From: Anaeramoeba flamelloides | Lineage: Eukaryota > Metamonada > Anaeramoebidae | Assembly: GCA_027625915.1 (NCBI GenBank) | Contig: JANTQA010000070.1 | Location: forward strand, 7,941,001-8,005,000 | Direction of reading: 5' to 3' | Length of the DNA stretch: 64,000 nucleotides | In this document: in pieces, positions 12,201 to 22,209 of the stretch | How the letters are laid out: the number at the start of each line of letters is the position of its first letter | How positions within the stretch are numbered: position 1 is the first letter of the stretch | Notes under the pieces: generated by a model | Told to the model about the DNA's origin: nothing | Databases searched by the model: none | Seen by the model: the letters and a program-made list of their open reading frames with translations, nothing else | Made by a program: the position numbers and the translations under genes

Positions 12201-13019
12201 TAAAAATCCACACTCTAGATATAAATTAAATTCTCTCCATCAAGTGGGATTTGAAGATACTGAGGCTAGTAGGTTATTTTGTACCACCCATGAGATAAAC
12301 TGTTTTTCTCTGTTGGTCAATAAAAAGGTATAAAAAATATTAAAAAAAAAAATTGACAAGACAAAAACATAAACTAAAACAAACTAACCTGTAGCAGCAA
12401 TTGTAATAACACTGGTAAGCATTTGTCTGATTTCCTCTTTATCCAAAATTGAATTATTGTCCATATCCCATGCCTTTGTTGTTTGGAATCAAAATGGAAA
12501 ATCAGAAAAAAAAGGAGTTTTGAAAAGGGGATAAACAAAAGAGGTTAAAAAAAAAAAAAAAAAAAAAAAATTAAAAAAAAGAAAAAGAAAAAGAAAAAAA
12601 CTAGTTTTACAGTAAAAAGAAGATCTGCTTTTTGAACAAGTGCTTCAGAAGATAGAACCGTTATACCCCCAATAAATTCGGTCCATTCAACTGTTCCGTT
12701 TTTATCAAGATCAAAGCTTTCAAGTAGTAATTGTGCGCCTTCTGGATCAAGATCAAAAAGTGATTCAAAATCTTCTGAACTCAAATGACACTTTTTTGCG
12801 CTGACTCCTTTCAGTTCTTTAATTTTTTCTCGAAGCACTTTGATTTGTTTCTTTTTTAATTTGAAATTATTTTTCGCTATTTTTTGGTTTTTGTTTATTT
12901 GTGTTTTTCGAAAATGACAAACAAAGATTTTGGAAAAGAACAAAAGAAAAAAATTGTTTGAAGAAAATTAACAAGAAAATTTTGGTTCAAAAAGAAAAAA
13001 AGAGAAAAATATTACACAT
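9229..13019 (-). CDS. EF-hand calcium-binding protein with C-terminal CaaX box
   Basis: Proposed minus-strand exons are 13019-13016, 12876-12611, 12473-12389 and 9521-9229, giving 215 residues with all junctions in phase. Three canonical EF-hand loops are visible: residues 57-68 (DLDKNGTVEWTE), 93-104 (DMDNNSILDKEE, split from its helix by an intron) and 170-181 (DVNKDGVISLQE). The C-terminus is basic (KKLFQVKKGKS) and ends CIIM, a CaaX prenylation box, with Met at the last position usually favouring farnesylation. The predicted role is a membrane-tethered Ca2+ sensor, similar in layout to calcineurin-B-like or neuronal calcium sensor proteins but lipidated at the C-terminus. The first exon is a hypothesis: ATGT followed by a GTAATA donor gives MSKNNFK and a 139-nt intron like its neighbours, because the second exon contains no ATG. 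The third intron is 2867 nt. Confidence 0.8.
9822..9997. repeat. Two TTTTCC...GGAAAA hairpin units (family H)
   Basis: Two consecutive ~75-bp imperfect palindromes. Each has the form GGTTTTCCAAAATTxAAAAGAAT...ATTCTTTTxAATTCTGGAAAACC. Similar units occur near 22540, 29855, 30315 and 53880. Confidence 0.6.
10520..10685. repeat. Hairpin inside the EF-hand gene intron
   Basis: The 19-bp segment 10556-10574 (CACTTACTTTCTACTTTAT) is perfectly complementary to 10622-10640. Weaker complementarity extends outward on both sides, giving arms of about 55 bp. Confidence 0.65.
10776..10990 (+). repeat. Degenerate tandem duplication
   Basis: Two adjacent ~100-bp units share TTTTATTGAxTAA, ATATTGTATxTCAA and AGxACATAAAAT. 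Similarity is modest. Confidence 0.4.
11190..11575 (+). repeat. Dispersed repeat R5, copy 1
   Basis: Similar to 43600-43960. Shared landmarks are AAATTTTATAATAGAAGAAA, ATTGACAxxCAAATxGAT, CTTACATTAATGT and the short direct repeat TTTCTGTGA. Both copies lie inside long introns of different genes. Confidence 0.65.
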
Positions 13020-13199
13020 TTTTAAAAAAAAATTTTGAATAAAAATGAAAAGACCTCGATTTAAAAATGGTTGTTTATTTTTCCTCTATTTGGAATTAAT
13101 TTGTTATTTTTAAAAAGAAAAGAATGGATGTGTGGGTCAGTTTATTGATTTTAAAGTTCTGATCATTAAAGTATGAAAAGTTTTTTTTAACCTCAAAAT

Positions 13200-13745
13200 G
13201 CTGTTCTGCAATTTTCAATTAATAGCGTTTGTTCAATAGGCAATAATTTATCTTATCTTTGAAAATGTTTCAAAACTAAATCAATATTTAAAGAGGTGTG
13301 TTGTTATACATTGGTTGTTGGATGTTATGAGTTTTGGAGATCATTTTTATTGTCTCTATTTGAAAATTTCGTTTTCTTTTGATTTTATTTGTAATAAATT
13401 ACTTTTTGATTTCTTAAAAATTTTTTTATTTGACAAATAAATTTTAATTGAATTAGTGTGAGAAATAAAAGACTCAAAACGATTTCTACCGAGACGAAAT
13501 TGTCTTGGTATATAAAATTGAATTATTTCAAATATCTAAAAATAAAAATTATTGGATGTTTTTTGAGATTGGATACTGGTATTATTTTTTACAATAAAAT
13601 CCCTTTAATGAATATTTCAAAGAACTGATAGATCCAGGCATTTTTGTTCTTATAATTCTAGGAGTGTTTGGGATACTACCATCAATATAAAATTTTATCA
13701 AAATTTGTACATTATGAAAGAATTTCCAAAAAAAAAAAGAGGTTG
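13200..13745 (+). repeat. Dispersed repeat R1, copy 2
   Basis: Collinear diverged partner of 3715-4255 in the same orientation. Landmarks are TTTCAAAACTAAATCAATAT, GGTATATAAAATTGAATTAT and AAGAACTGATAGATCC. Confidence 0.7.
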
Positions 13746-14259
13746 GTACAAAGGATAACCATTAAAAAATCCTTTAAGATTGACGGGTTCTGAAAAATTC
13801 GACTTTTAAGCATAAGAAATAAAATTCAAAAGATAATTATTATATAAGCAGTCGAATTTTTCAAAAAAAAATAGCAGTATTCAGAATTCATAAACTCTTC
13901 AAAAAAAAAAAAATTTAAAAAAATTACAACAACTATTTCCTTGGTTTTTCATTATCTGTTGATTTTTGAAAAACCAAATTATTGGAAAATCAAATTAAAT
14001 GTTTTTGGTTCCTAAAAAAAAAAAGGGATTCTTTTGTTTTTGGTATTGAGTCTTATAAATTTGGTTATATTGTTGCTAGCTTTTTTAATTAATATTTTAT
14101 TTAAAGTTGGTTAAAAAAATGAAATTAGTATTTTTTGATTATTTTGAAGGGGGGGTAACTTTCTTTTCAGCTGTTAAGTTTTTTCGAATTGATTAAATAA
14201 ACCAAAAAACTATTTAGTTGTCGGTTTATTTCATAAAATAAAAAAATAAAAAAAATAGT

Positions 14260-14325
14260 TGGTTTTTCTGGAGGTTTTCTGTAATCGGTTTTCTAATTAA
14301 ACAGAAAACCTCAAGAAAACCAGGG
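14260..14325. repeat. Short palindrome (family G)
   Basis: GGTTTTTCTGGAGGTTTTCTG is opposed by CAGAAAACCTCAAGAAAACC, separated by about 20 bp. The same arm sequence recurs near 41180 and 53707-53872, and in part near 30060. Confidence 0.6.
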
Positions 14326-14780
14326 CCTTGAATGCACTCACAGGTACCTCCATAATCACAAATTTAAATTTCAAATTTTCATTATGAATTCATCATTTTC
14401 TATATCGTCAACTAATGAAAGATCAAAAAATAAATCGTTATTTCAATTAATTTCAAAGATAGTATTATTATTGTTTTTGTTAATTTGGATTAATTCTTGA
14501 ATCTAAATTATTATATTTTCTTTGAAAAATGGAAAGTACCATAAAAATTTTATCGACATATCTATTTCTAAGTTGGATTTTTTTTGTTTGATTTGAAATA
14601 TTTTTATTTTTGTTTGATCGGCAAGATTTTTAATTTTATTTGATTCTTATAATCAATCAAAATAAACCTATTGAAATAATTTGTGAATTTTCTCAATTTT
14701 AAATGATTCTAAAGCCTTCATATTTAAATATTTTTTGGGGTTGGGTATTTACATTTTCAAAATTTACAGTCTTTAATGGT

Positions 14781-15200
14781 CTACCATAAAATTTTAAATA
14801 AAACAAAATTAAGTTTTCTATTCTTATTTTCTATTTTCAAAAAATTCCGAAATAAGAGTTATTATTCCAAAAAAATTTTTAATAAATGAGCTATTATTCA
14901 AATTTTTGAAACAATAAAAAAAAAATTTGAAGATCCCCTGAAGCACTTAAAAATAATGTCAAAAATGGTAAATTTTTAAATATCAGTAAATATTGATATT
15001 TTTTTTGTACTTCTTTGGACTAATAAATTTTTAAGTGCTTCAGGGGATCTTCAAATTTTTTTTTTATTGTTTCAAAAATTTGAATAATAGCTCATTTATT
15101 AAAAATTTTTTTTGAATAATAACTCTTATTTCGGAATTTTTTGAAAATAGAAAATAAGAATAGAAAAATCAAATTTGTTTTATTTTAAATTTTATGGTAG
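14781..15200. repeat. Near-perfect 174-bp-arm hairpin
   Basis: The left arm (14781-14954) and right arm (15027-15200) are reverse complements with few differences. A 72-bp spacer separates them. The outer ends read CTACCATAAAATTTTAAAT on the left and its complement ending ATTTTATGGTAG on the right. No clear target duplication is visible, and no protein is encoded. Confidence 0.85.
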
Positions 15201-15588
15201 CCTTGGAACGGTTGTATTTCTTATAAAACATAAAATATAAAAATTATTACATACCAGATAAATAATTTCTAACCTTGGTTCAATAAAAAAAAAATAATTA
15301 TTGTTTTTAGACAATATTTAAATTTTGTAAAACACAAATAGATCATAAAAGACATGTTATTAGTCAAACTGTTTTACACAAATAAATGTACATAAAATTT
15401 TTATTCATTTTTCCACAAAAATTATTTTAATAAAATCTTATAAAATTTCATATTTTTGTTTCAAAAATTAACTTAAATTATTAATTTCCTTTTTTAGAAT
15501 TGGGGGTTTGTTTATTTATTTTAATTTGTTAAAAGATTTTTTTTAGGAAATCTGAATCAAAATAAGGATTTTTTTATTTTATAATTAA

Positions 15589-16046
15589 CTGTTGAGAGAA
15601 AAATGTTGGACACAGAAAAATGGTTTGACACCATTTTTAATTGGGAAAATTACTGAAATTGAAAACCAAATCCTATTGATAACTAGGTGACTTTTCAATA
15701 AATCCAGGTTTAAAGGTGTTAAAAGTTCATTAATCTGTGGTTTGTGTAGAATACTCATTTGAATGGTTGATAATTAAAGTAGATCATGCAATTTTAACAA
15801 AAATCCAAGTTTTAGTTCAGTTTACTATTAATTCTGAAAATGGTCATTTTTAAACTTGATTTAGGGTATAAGAGATAAGGTTTTGAAAAAGTAGAATTAC
15901 ATTAATCGTTATTCTAATAAGTGGATTATTGTTATTTTCTTTAGTTATTTCACAAACGATTGAAATTAAAAATCATTTTCAGTAAGGTTCACAATTAAAA
16001 ATGCTGTACAACTATTTTTCTGGGTACAACATTTTTCTCTCAACAG
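15589..16046 (-). mobile_element. Tourist-like MITE, copy 1 (inverted)
   Basis: A 458-bp element whose ends are inverted repeats beginning CTGTTGAGAGAAAAATGTTG. It is flanked by TAA on both sides (15586-15588 and 16047-16049). Two further copies lie at 26745-27205 and 35895-36354, both in the opposite orientation. A 3-bp TWA target duplication is characteristic of PIF/Harbinger elements and their Tourist MITEs. No transposase is encoded. Confidence 0.85.
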
Positions 16047-16059
16047 TAAAAGTACTAAT

Positions 16060-16220
16060 GGTATTTGAATTATAAATAGGAACAAATTTTCAATTTATTT
16101 TCAATTTCCTTTTTGCAACAAAACGACAAATTACAATCTTCTTTCTTGAGAAATCTATTTATAATAGAAATTTATGGAAATGGAATCGAAAATTTGTTCC
16201 TATTTATTTTTCAAAAACCA
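16060..16220. mobile_element. Small foldback element (~160 bp)
   Basis: The left end GGTATTTGAATTATAAATAGG is mirrored by CCTATTTATTTTTCAAAAACC at the right, with further inner complementarity (ACAAATTTTC / GAAAATTTGT). The same element type is nested in repeat R3 at 40047-40208 and 45324-45485. It lies 14 bp beyond the end of the preceding MITE. Confidence 0.65.
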
Positions 16221-16820
16221 TTTGCGAAAAATAAGAATAATTTTCGTTTACATTGGCGTTCAAAAAATTGGAAATAACAATAAAGGTTTTGTAGTTAACA
16301 AACAACAGAAGGCAATTCTTACAGTCATTTCAAAAAAGTGAGTAATTTTTTTTTTTGAAAGAATGTCAAAATTCATACTTATGGAAAGTTTTAACCTTTA
16401 ACAAAGTGTATGATTGAAAAGGGGTGTTTTTCTTCACACCTCAGCAAATAAATAGTATTTAATGTTTTGAGTCCACTTTTATAAAACAGAAAACTTTCTC
16501 TTTTTAAAAGAGGCTGTGAATCCGAAAATCTCTTTAAAGAATTGAAAATTATCTCTTAACGAATTTCGTGACACCTTCTCATAAAATTGGTACATATAAA
16601 AGTGTGGCACTATAAGAGATGGTCTACTGTACAAGATATAATTAGAAAGACTCCAAAAAAGAAAAATCTAATCTTATTCCAAATCACTCCACAAAAAATA
16701 GAAGGCTGGGAAACACAAAAGATAAGAAAAAATAAACAAACAAAGTACCAACGAACTATAATTTGATCTTTATGGAAATTTTTAATTGACTCGTTCATTT
16801 TTCCAAGAATTTCCAAAAAA

Positions 16821-19800
16821 ATGAATCTCAAGCATTTGACTTACTTTCTTTTTTTTTTCTTATTCGTTTCACAGGCGCTCTCTACTGATCCGTGCTCGAT
16901 TTATATGAATTCTGTAATTTCATATTCACAATTAAACGAATGTATTTCAAAGGTTGCTAATGATCCAATTAACCAGCAAAAAGTTGTTGATACGACATTA
17001 GGTGTTTTAGAGCAGTATGTCTTTAGGGACATTGTTAAAGATACAGGAAGCCCATATAACATCACAGTCAATTTGGTTTCCGAATTAGAAAAAATCAAAT
17101 CTGCTGATTATACCACAGATTTTGAGTTGCACCAAGCAATCAATTCACTGCTTGCGGAGTTGTTAGATCCACACACAATGTATTTCAAGCCCTCGTGCTA
17201 CTCCGCCTTTTGGATTCTTAATCCCTTTCAAATTACGGTGTTTCCAAGCCCCGTCGATGGAGAAGATCCCGTCGTCTATATTACAGGAACAAATTTTGGT
17301 GACTCCTCTGCGTTTGTTAACATTTATGAGGATATTACAGGTATCAACATCAAACCCTTTGTAGGGAAACAAGTTCAAGAAATTAATGGCATAGCTGCCT
17401 GGGATTATATTTTTGAGCAGTCAAAAAAGGTCTGGATTTCAAAAGACCATTCCGCTCAGATCAACGAATATCTTGCATTAGATTGGGCTCAAAGCCACCT
17501 TGCCTTTGAGTCAATCCCCTCTCACAAAAACGTCTATTTAACAATAGAACTAGAACAATACACTTTTGAATATGTTGCATATTCGACATCCAGTTTTTTA
17601 GACTCTGAAGCATTTAATAAAACTTGTTTCGGTAAGTCAACATTTTTTTTTTTTTTTTTTTTTTGTGTGTTTTCCTTACTTTTATTTTATTATTTTTTCT
17701 TTTTTTACTTTTTTTGGATTGAAGATCTTTTGTTATTTTGGTTTGGCTCACGAAAAAGGATCTTAGAATCAAAGTAATTTGTTTTTTTTTTAAAAACTAA
17801 AGATTCGATGCTTTTTTCAACCAAGAATTAATTTTTCATCTGTTCGTGAAGTAGAATAAAGTATCTAACCCTTACCACAAAAAAATATTTTTTTGAAATT
17901 GAAAAATTAATTCTTTAGTCATTTTTATGAGATACATAATACCAAATTAAAAACCAACCATCAGAAATGTAAGATAGATCTAAAATAAAAATCAACAATG
18001 AAAAACGAGGATTTTTTTTAGAAAAAAGGCAAAAAATTGACACTCAATTTCCAATTGAATGTCTGTGAAAGATAATTTGAAAACAACCGTGTGAGTTAAA
18101 AAGAATTTTCACTCTTTTGTTCTTTTTGAGATCTTGCAGATTTTTTTTTTTTCATTTTTTTCATTTTTGAAGTGAGTTATTTTTTACTACTATAGAATGT
18201 ATTAAAATCCTTACTTGGTCAAATTTAGAGGGTTATAAAATAACCAATATTAGATTAAATTGAATTAAATTTATTTTGTACTGAAAGAAAACAATTTGTT
18301 TCTAATTGAAGAAATTTAAGAGTTTGGAAATATATAAAAAGAAACAAGTAATTTTTTTTTAAATTTGAATTTTTTGTTTTTGGAATTCTTTTGAACCTTT
18401 TTTTTTTTAAAATATAGATTTTTTGAAATTGAGATTACTTATAAACTCATTTTTTTTAAAGGAATTTTTTCAAAATGAGATCCTCTTAAAAATTTTTTGT
18501 TATTTGAAATTTTGTCAATCAAAAGAAGTGCAATTTCACAATATCAATTTTTGTGGCAAGCCACTCCTTGAGCATTGAGCAAAGTCACAGTAAGCGGCTA
18601 GACCCTCAGGGGGCTTGCTTAAACCATAGATTTTAAAATAAGCACTCAAACAACAATACCACTTCAATATAGTCCCTGATTTAATGTTTCCTTTTCTATA
18701 TTTGAATTTTAATTTTTAATAATAAACTACTGTGACTATGAACTTTCAAGAAAAAACTAAAATTGATTTCATCATAGAGTAAACTTTTTATCATCTTTCT
18801 TTTCGGTAAAAAATAAATTCAAAATAATTTTATTTTATCATTTTGGGACAATCGCTTTACTTTAAATAAAATGGTGTTTAAATTCAGAAAACCATTATTA
18901 CCAAAACACATGTTCCAGAAAGGTTTAATTTTAAAAGTTTAATTTTCCCTCTTCATAAAATAATCGAAAATAATTATTAAGATCCTTATACCTAATATAC
19001 AAAAAAAAATTACCATTAAACCAAAAATTCAAAAACATGGCAAAGATAGAAATAAAAAAAACAAATTGTTTATTCTGTTTACAAACGAATTAAAATATAT
19101 TATTATATTTTTAGCAATTTTCAAATCATTTTTTTTTTTTTTTGGTTATTTCTTATGTATTTTTTTTTTTTAATATTTAAAAAAAGTTGATGATAAAATA
19201 GGGTTTATTTAAATCTGTATTTTTCTTTGTTGTAATTTATGGTATTTTTAATTAAAACTATTTAACCATTTTTGATACTTGGTTAATATAAGAAAATTGA
19301 TTTTGGAATTTCCAAAAGAATAGCTAATAACTTAATCTGTTTTGCTCCTTTCAAAAATAAATTAAAATTATTTAATGATTTATTTTATTTATCGCACAGC
19401 CATTGAAGAATCGAAATATTTTTGGAAACCCCATTACATTAACATTCAAAATCAAAAAAATTCATTACAAAATGTAATATTTAACTTTTTTACATTCATT
19501 CTGAAACATTCAAATATATTTTTGGGTTTGAATTACAAAAATGATTATTATTGATATTAAAACAATAAATAATTAATTTTCATCAAAAAACTAAAAGTAC
19601 CAAATAAAATGTTTTTTTAATTTTTTTACATTTATTCCAAAACATTTCAAAATACAAGTTTTGTGTTCTATTTTATGAAGTTTCTTTTTACATTTAGGAA
19701 CTAGTGAATAAAGAACATTTTGATAGCTTCGAAATATACATCAATTTTAGTTACATAAGAACAAGGATAATTTGTTAAAAATTATTATCTAATATTAGAG

Positions 19801-20499
19801 TTTCACAATTTTGATACTTCTATTTTCAAAATAGATTTTAGATCTTGACTCAAGTATCAATAGTAAAGGAATGATTTAAAAAACACTTTTAAATATATTT
19901 TATGACAAATAAATTAAAATTATTTAAATTTTATTTTTTATTTTTCAAAATTTTACTTTTCAAAAAAACTGTTTTATTATTTCAATTCAATTTTCTTTTT
20001 TTCTAGATACAAAAATAGAACTATAATATCTATGATAAAAACTTAATATCAATTAAGGAAGTAGGTACATTTTATGAGTTTTAAAAATTATCATTTTTAG
20101 AACCTTACTGAAAAAATGATTTTTTGAGTTACTATGAAATATTGGAACTTTAAAATCAAAATATCAGTCACTAATATAATAGTGCAAACAATAAGTACGA
20201 AATCAGAGTTTAATCTTTAAATTTTCAAATTTTTGAACTTTTTTTTTTTTTTAATTTTTATCAAAAATATTAAATTGTGCTTTGAATCCAGAAATGTGTT
20301 CATGTGAATGGCTGGAATTAATCAAAGAACAAATCAATAATAAAAAATATTGAAAATTTTTCAAAAAAATAAAAATAGATAATAACTAAACACAAATTAA
20401 CCCTTATGGTTCTATTATAATTTTTCTAATATGAGAAAAAAAACAATTAAAAATAAACTTTAATATTATAAAATTATCTTTTAATATTTCTATCTATCT

Positions 20500-20551
<52 letters not shown>

Positions 20552-22209
20552 CTTACTTTCCCCACGCTTTATTTAAAAAAGTTGGAACGCAACCCCAAGA
20601 AGTTTCTCGTTCAGATATCAATTTCAAAGAATATTTAAATAATAATCCAATTTTAAAAAAAAAACAATTTAAAAAGAAATTAGACGAACATTTTGAAAGT
20701 TTGGATAATCAAGAACCAACCAATGAAAACAAAATCAAGGAAATAATTAATGATGATGAAAGCAATTTAAATGTGATTATTAGGAGAACTAATGAAGTAG
20801 GATTAAGTATTTATAGTGAAAATCAACAACCAGGATCAACAAAATATGGAATTTTAAAAATATATTCATTTAATCCATCGAATATGACATACTTTAAAAA
20901 CACTGTTGATACATGTTTTGATTATCTTTCTAAAAACGCTGTGCAATATTTAATAATTGATGTTCGAGACAACGGAGGAGGATACATTGAATTAGGGCAT
21001 GAATTGTTTTATTATTTATTTGAAAACCAGAAAGGCAAATTCACTCCAAAGATATCAAATAATGATGTGATTCATTCAGCATTACATGATGAATTTTTCA
21101 CAAAATGTGCTCAAGATGAAATTTGTAAAGAAGACGACACGATGCCATTCTCTCCAAAAGGATGGTATGACATCAATGAAAAACAATTCCAAACAATCGA
21201 CATTTATAACCCGGGCAAGGAATATCATCGGGGCGGTGGCCTTCCACAAAAATTTTCTTCCTTTTTACACGAAAATGTTGATTTATCATGGGAAAACAAA
21301 AATAAATTATATTACGATAAAGACCATTTGTTAATCTTAAGTGATGGTAGATGTGGTTCAACTTGTGCCATTTTCGCTGCGAAAGTTTTCCAAAATGGAC
21401 TGGCAAAAACAATTACAATAGGGGGCGATGGTGATAAAACGGCACAGGCTAGCGCAATAAGTTTCCCAGGAGGGCAAGTTTTAGATGATTATTTTTTCCG
21501 AATAGTTTATCTTTATTTTATTGATAATTTACAAATCCCAATAGACAATATGTTTGATGAATATCCTTCTGATCAGTCACTTTCATTCACCTGGAGAGAA
21601 ATTTACCCAATGGATAAAAACACAGAGCAAATCAACCCAATTCCCATGGAATTCCTTTTTTACCCTTCAGATATCCGTATTTTCAATTGGGACTTCGAAA
21701 ATGACGAAGCAATAATTGCAGAGAGTGTGACACACTTTAACGTCCCCACACCCACGCCCACACCCACACCCACTCCCACGCCCACTCCCACGCCCACATC
21801 CACACCCACTCCCACTCCCACACCCACGCCCACGCCCACACCCACAGATTCAACAAAACCCACACCAACACATACAACAACACCCAATCCTTCGGCCAGC
21901 ACAACAAATAAAGACGAGAGTACGATGAAATCTTTACAAGTTGGCGTATCTATCCTTACCATTCTTTTAATCATCTCATTTATTCTAATAATATTTTTAT
22001 TTATCAATATCAGAAAATTGAAAAATAAAAACCATCACAAATTATTAGAGGAACAAACAGATGACAATAAAGAAGAATTTGAATTTGAACTTGAATCAGC
22101 CAAAAATTCAAATATAGAAAATGAAAATGATCTTGAAAATCCCGTTGAAAGTGAAAACGAAAATATTGACCAAGAAGATGATCAAGAAAATGAAAAATTA
22201 ATCAATTAA
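16821..22209 (+). CDS. Membrane-anchored, mucin-stalked S41-family serine protease
   Basis: Two exons, 16821-17631 and 20582-22209, join in phase (G/TT) to give 812 residues. Residues 1-22 are a signal peptide ([16 protein letters not shown]). The helical N-terminal region carries [11 protein letters not shown], typical of S41 relatives. The catalytic domain shows DVRDNGGG at 397-404 and [11 protein letters not shown] around Ser530, the likely nucleophile. A low-complexity insert follows the exon junction. After the protease come a Pro-Thr stalk (659-692), a Ser/Thr/Pro segment, one transmembrane helix (about 724-746) and an acidic Glu/Asn-rich cytosolic tail. This predicts a type I surface or endomembrane protease with its catalytic domain outside. 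The donor is GTAAGT. The acceptor AAAAAAG lies just after a (CA)n tract, and it is the AG nearest the first coding sequence whose phase fits. Start chosen: first ATG, directly before the signal peptide. Confidence 0.85.
18556..18618. other. GC-rich structured island, possible intronic RNA
   Basis: A 63-nt stretch that is conspicuously GC-richer than its surroundings. GCAAGCC (18556-18562) pairs with GGCTTGC (18612-18618), and directly inside it CCTTGAG pairs with CTCAGGG, giving a 14-bp stem with a 3-nt bulge. No tRNA A/B boxes and no C/D-box or hammerhead motifs were seen. It could be a structured intronic RNA or the remains of a palindromic element. Confidence 0.35.
20090..20340 (+). repeat. 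Dispersed repeat R4, copy 2
   Basis: Diverged partner of 6860-7125. Shared landmarks are AATCAAAATATCA, TTTTTGAAC plus a T tract, AATCCAGAAATGTGTT and ATTAATCAAAGAAC. Confidence 0.45.
20504..20548 (+). repeat. (CA)n microsatellite
   Basis: A 45-bp uninterrupted AC/CA repeat inside the protease intron, just before the acceptor. It is open in the downstream reading frame and would read His-Thr repeats, but the phase-compatible AG lies beyond it. Confidence 0.95.
21745..21846 (+). repeat. CCCACN minisatellite encoding the Pro-Thr stalk
   Basis: Imperfect six-base units of the form CCCACA/CCCACG/CCCACT encode the (PT)n segment of the S41 protease. Third positions vary, which suggests selection on the protein tract as well as slippage. 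Confidence 0.9.

Larger units (their letters stand above)
9522..12388 (-). other. Long intron of the EF-hand gene
   Basis: The donor GTTAGT follows ACAG at 12389, and the acceptor ends ...AAAACAG before 9521. The split codon reads GTT. The intron contains hairpin-forming repeats (9822-9997, 10520-10685), a degenerate duplication (10776-10990) and an R5 repeat copy (11190-11575). No further exon was recognised within it. Confidence 0.75.
13020..16820. other. Gene-free, repeat-rich intergenic region
   Basis: Lies between the divergent EF-hand and S41 protease genes. It holds R1 copy 2, small hairpins near 14260-14325, a large near-perfect hairpin, a Tourist-like MITE and a small foldback element, all listed separately. 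A TATAAAAG string at 16595 is a conceivable promoter element about 220 bp before the protease ATG, but in DNA this AT-rich it is weak evidence. Confidence 0.65.
17632..20581 (+). other. Long intron of the S41 protease gene
   Basis: The intron opens with GTAAGT and a pure T tract, is AT-rich throughout, and ends ...TTTAAAAAAG. It contains a GC-rich structured island (18556-18618), a diverged R4 copy (20090-20340) and a (CA)n microsatellite 30 bp before the acceptor. The 2950-nt length rests on the phase-compatible join and was not confirmed by a transcript. Confidence 0.7.

Noticed and set aside
12877-12943. Extension of the EF-hand exon upstream to 12943
   Set aside because: The codon there is TTG, no in-frame ATG exists, and a TAG acceptor at 12877-12879 gives a better N-terminus with a short upstream exon.
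18556-18618. tRNA gene
   Set aside because: A 7-bp terminal stem is present, but length, internal promoter boxes and the T-arm do not fit on either strand.
20485-20581. His-Thr repeat plus [11 protein letters not shown] as coding sequence of the protease exon 2
   Set aside because: The frame is open but no AG acceptor lies between its upstream stop and this segment. The AG at 20580-20581 gives the correct phase, so the (CA)n tract is taken as intronic.
21660-22007. Minus-strand Gly-Val repeat frame
   Set aside because: Antisense of the Pro-Thr stalk of the S41 protease.
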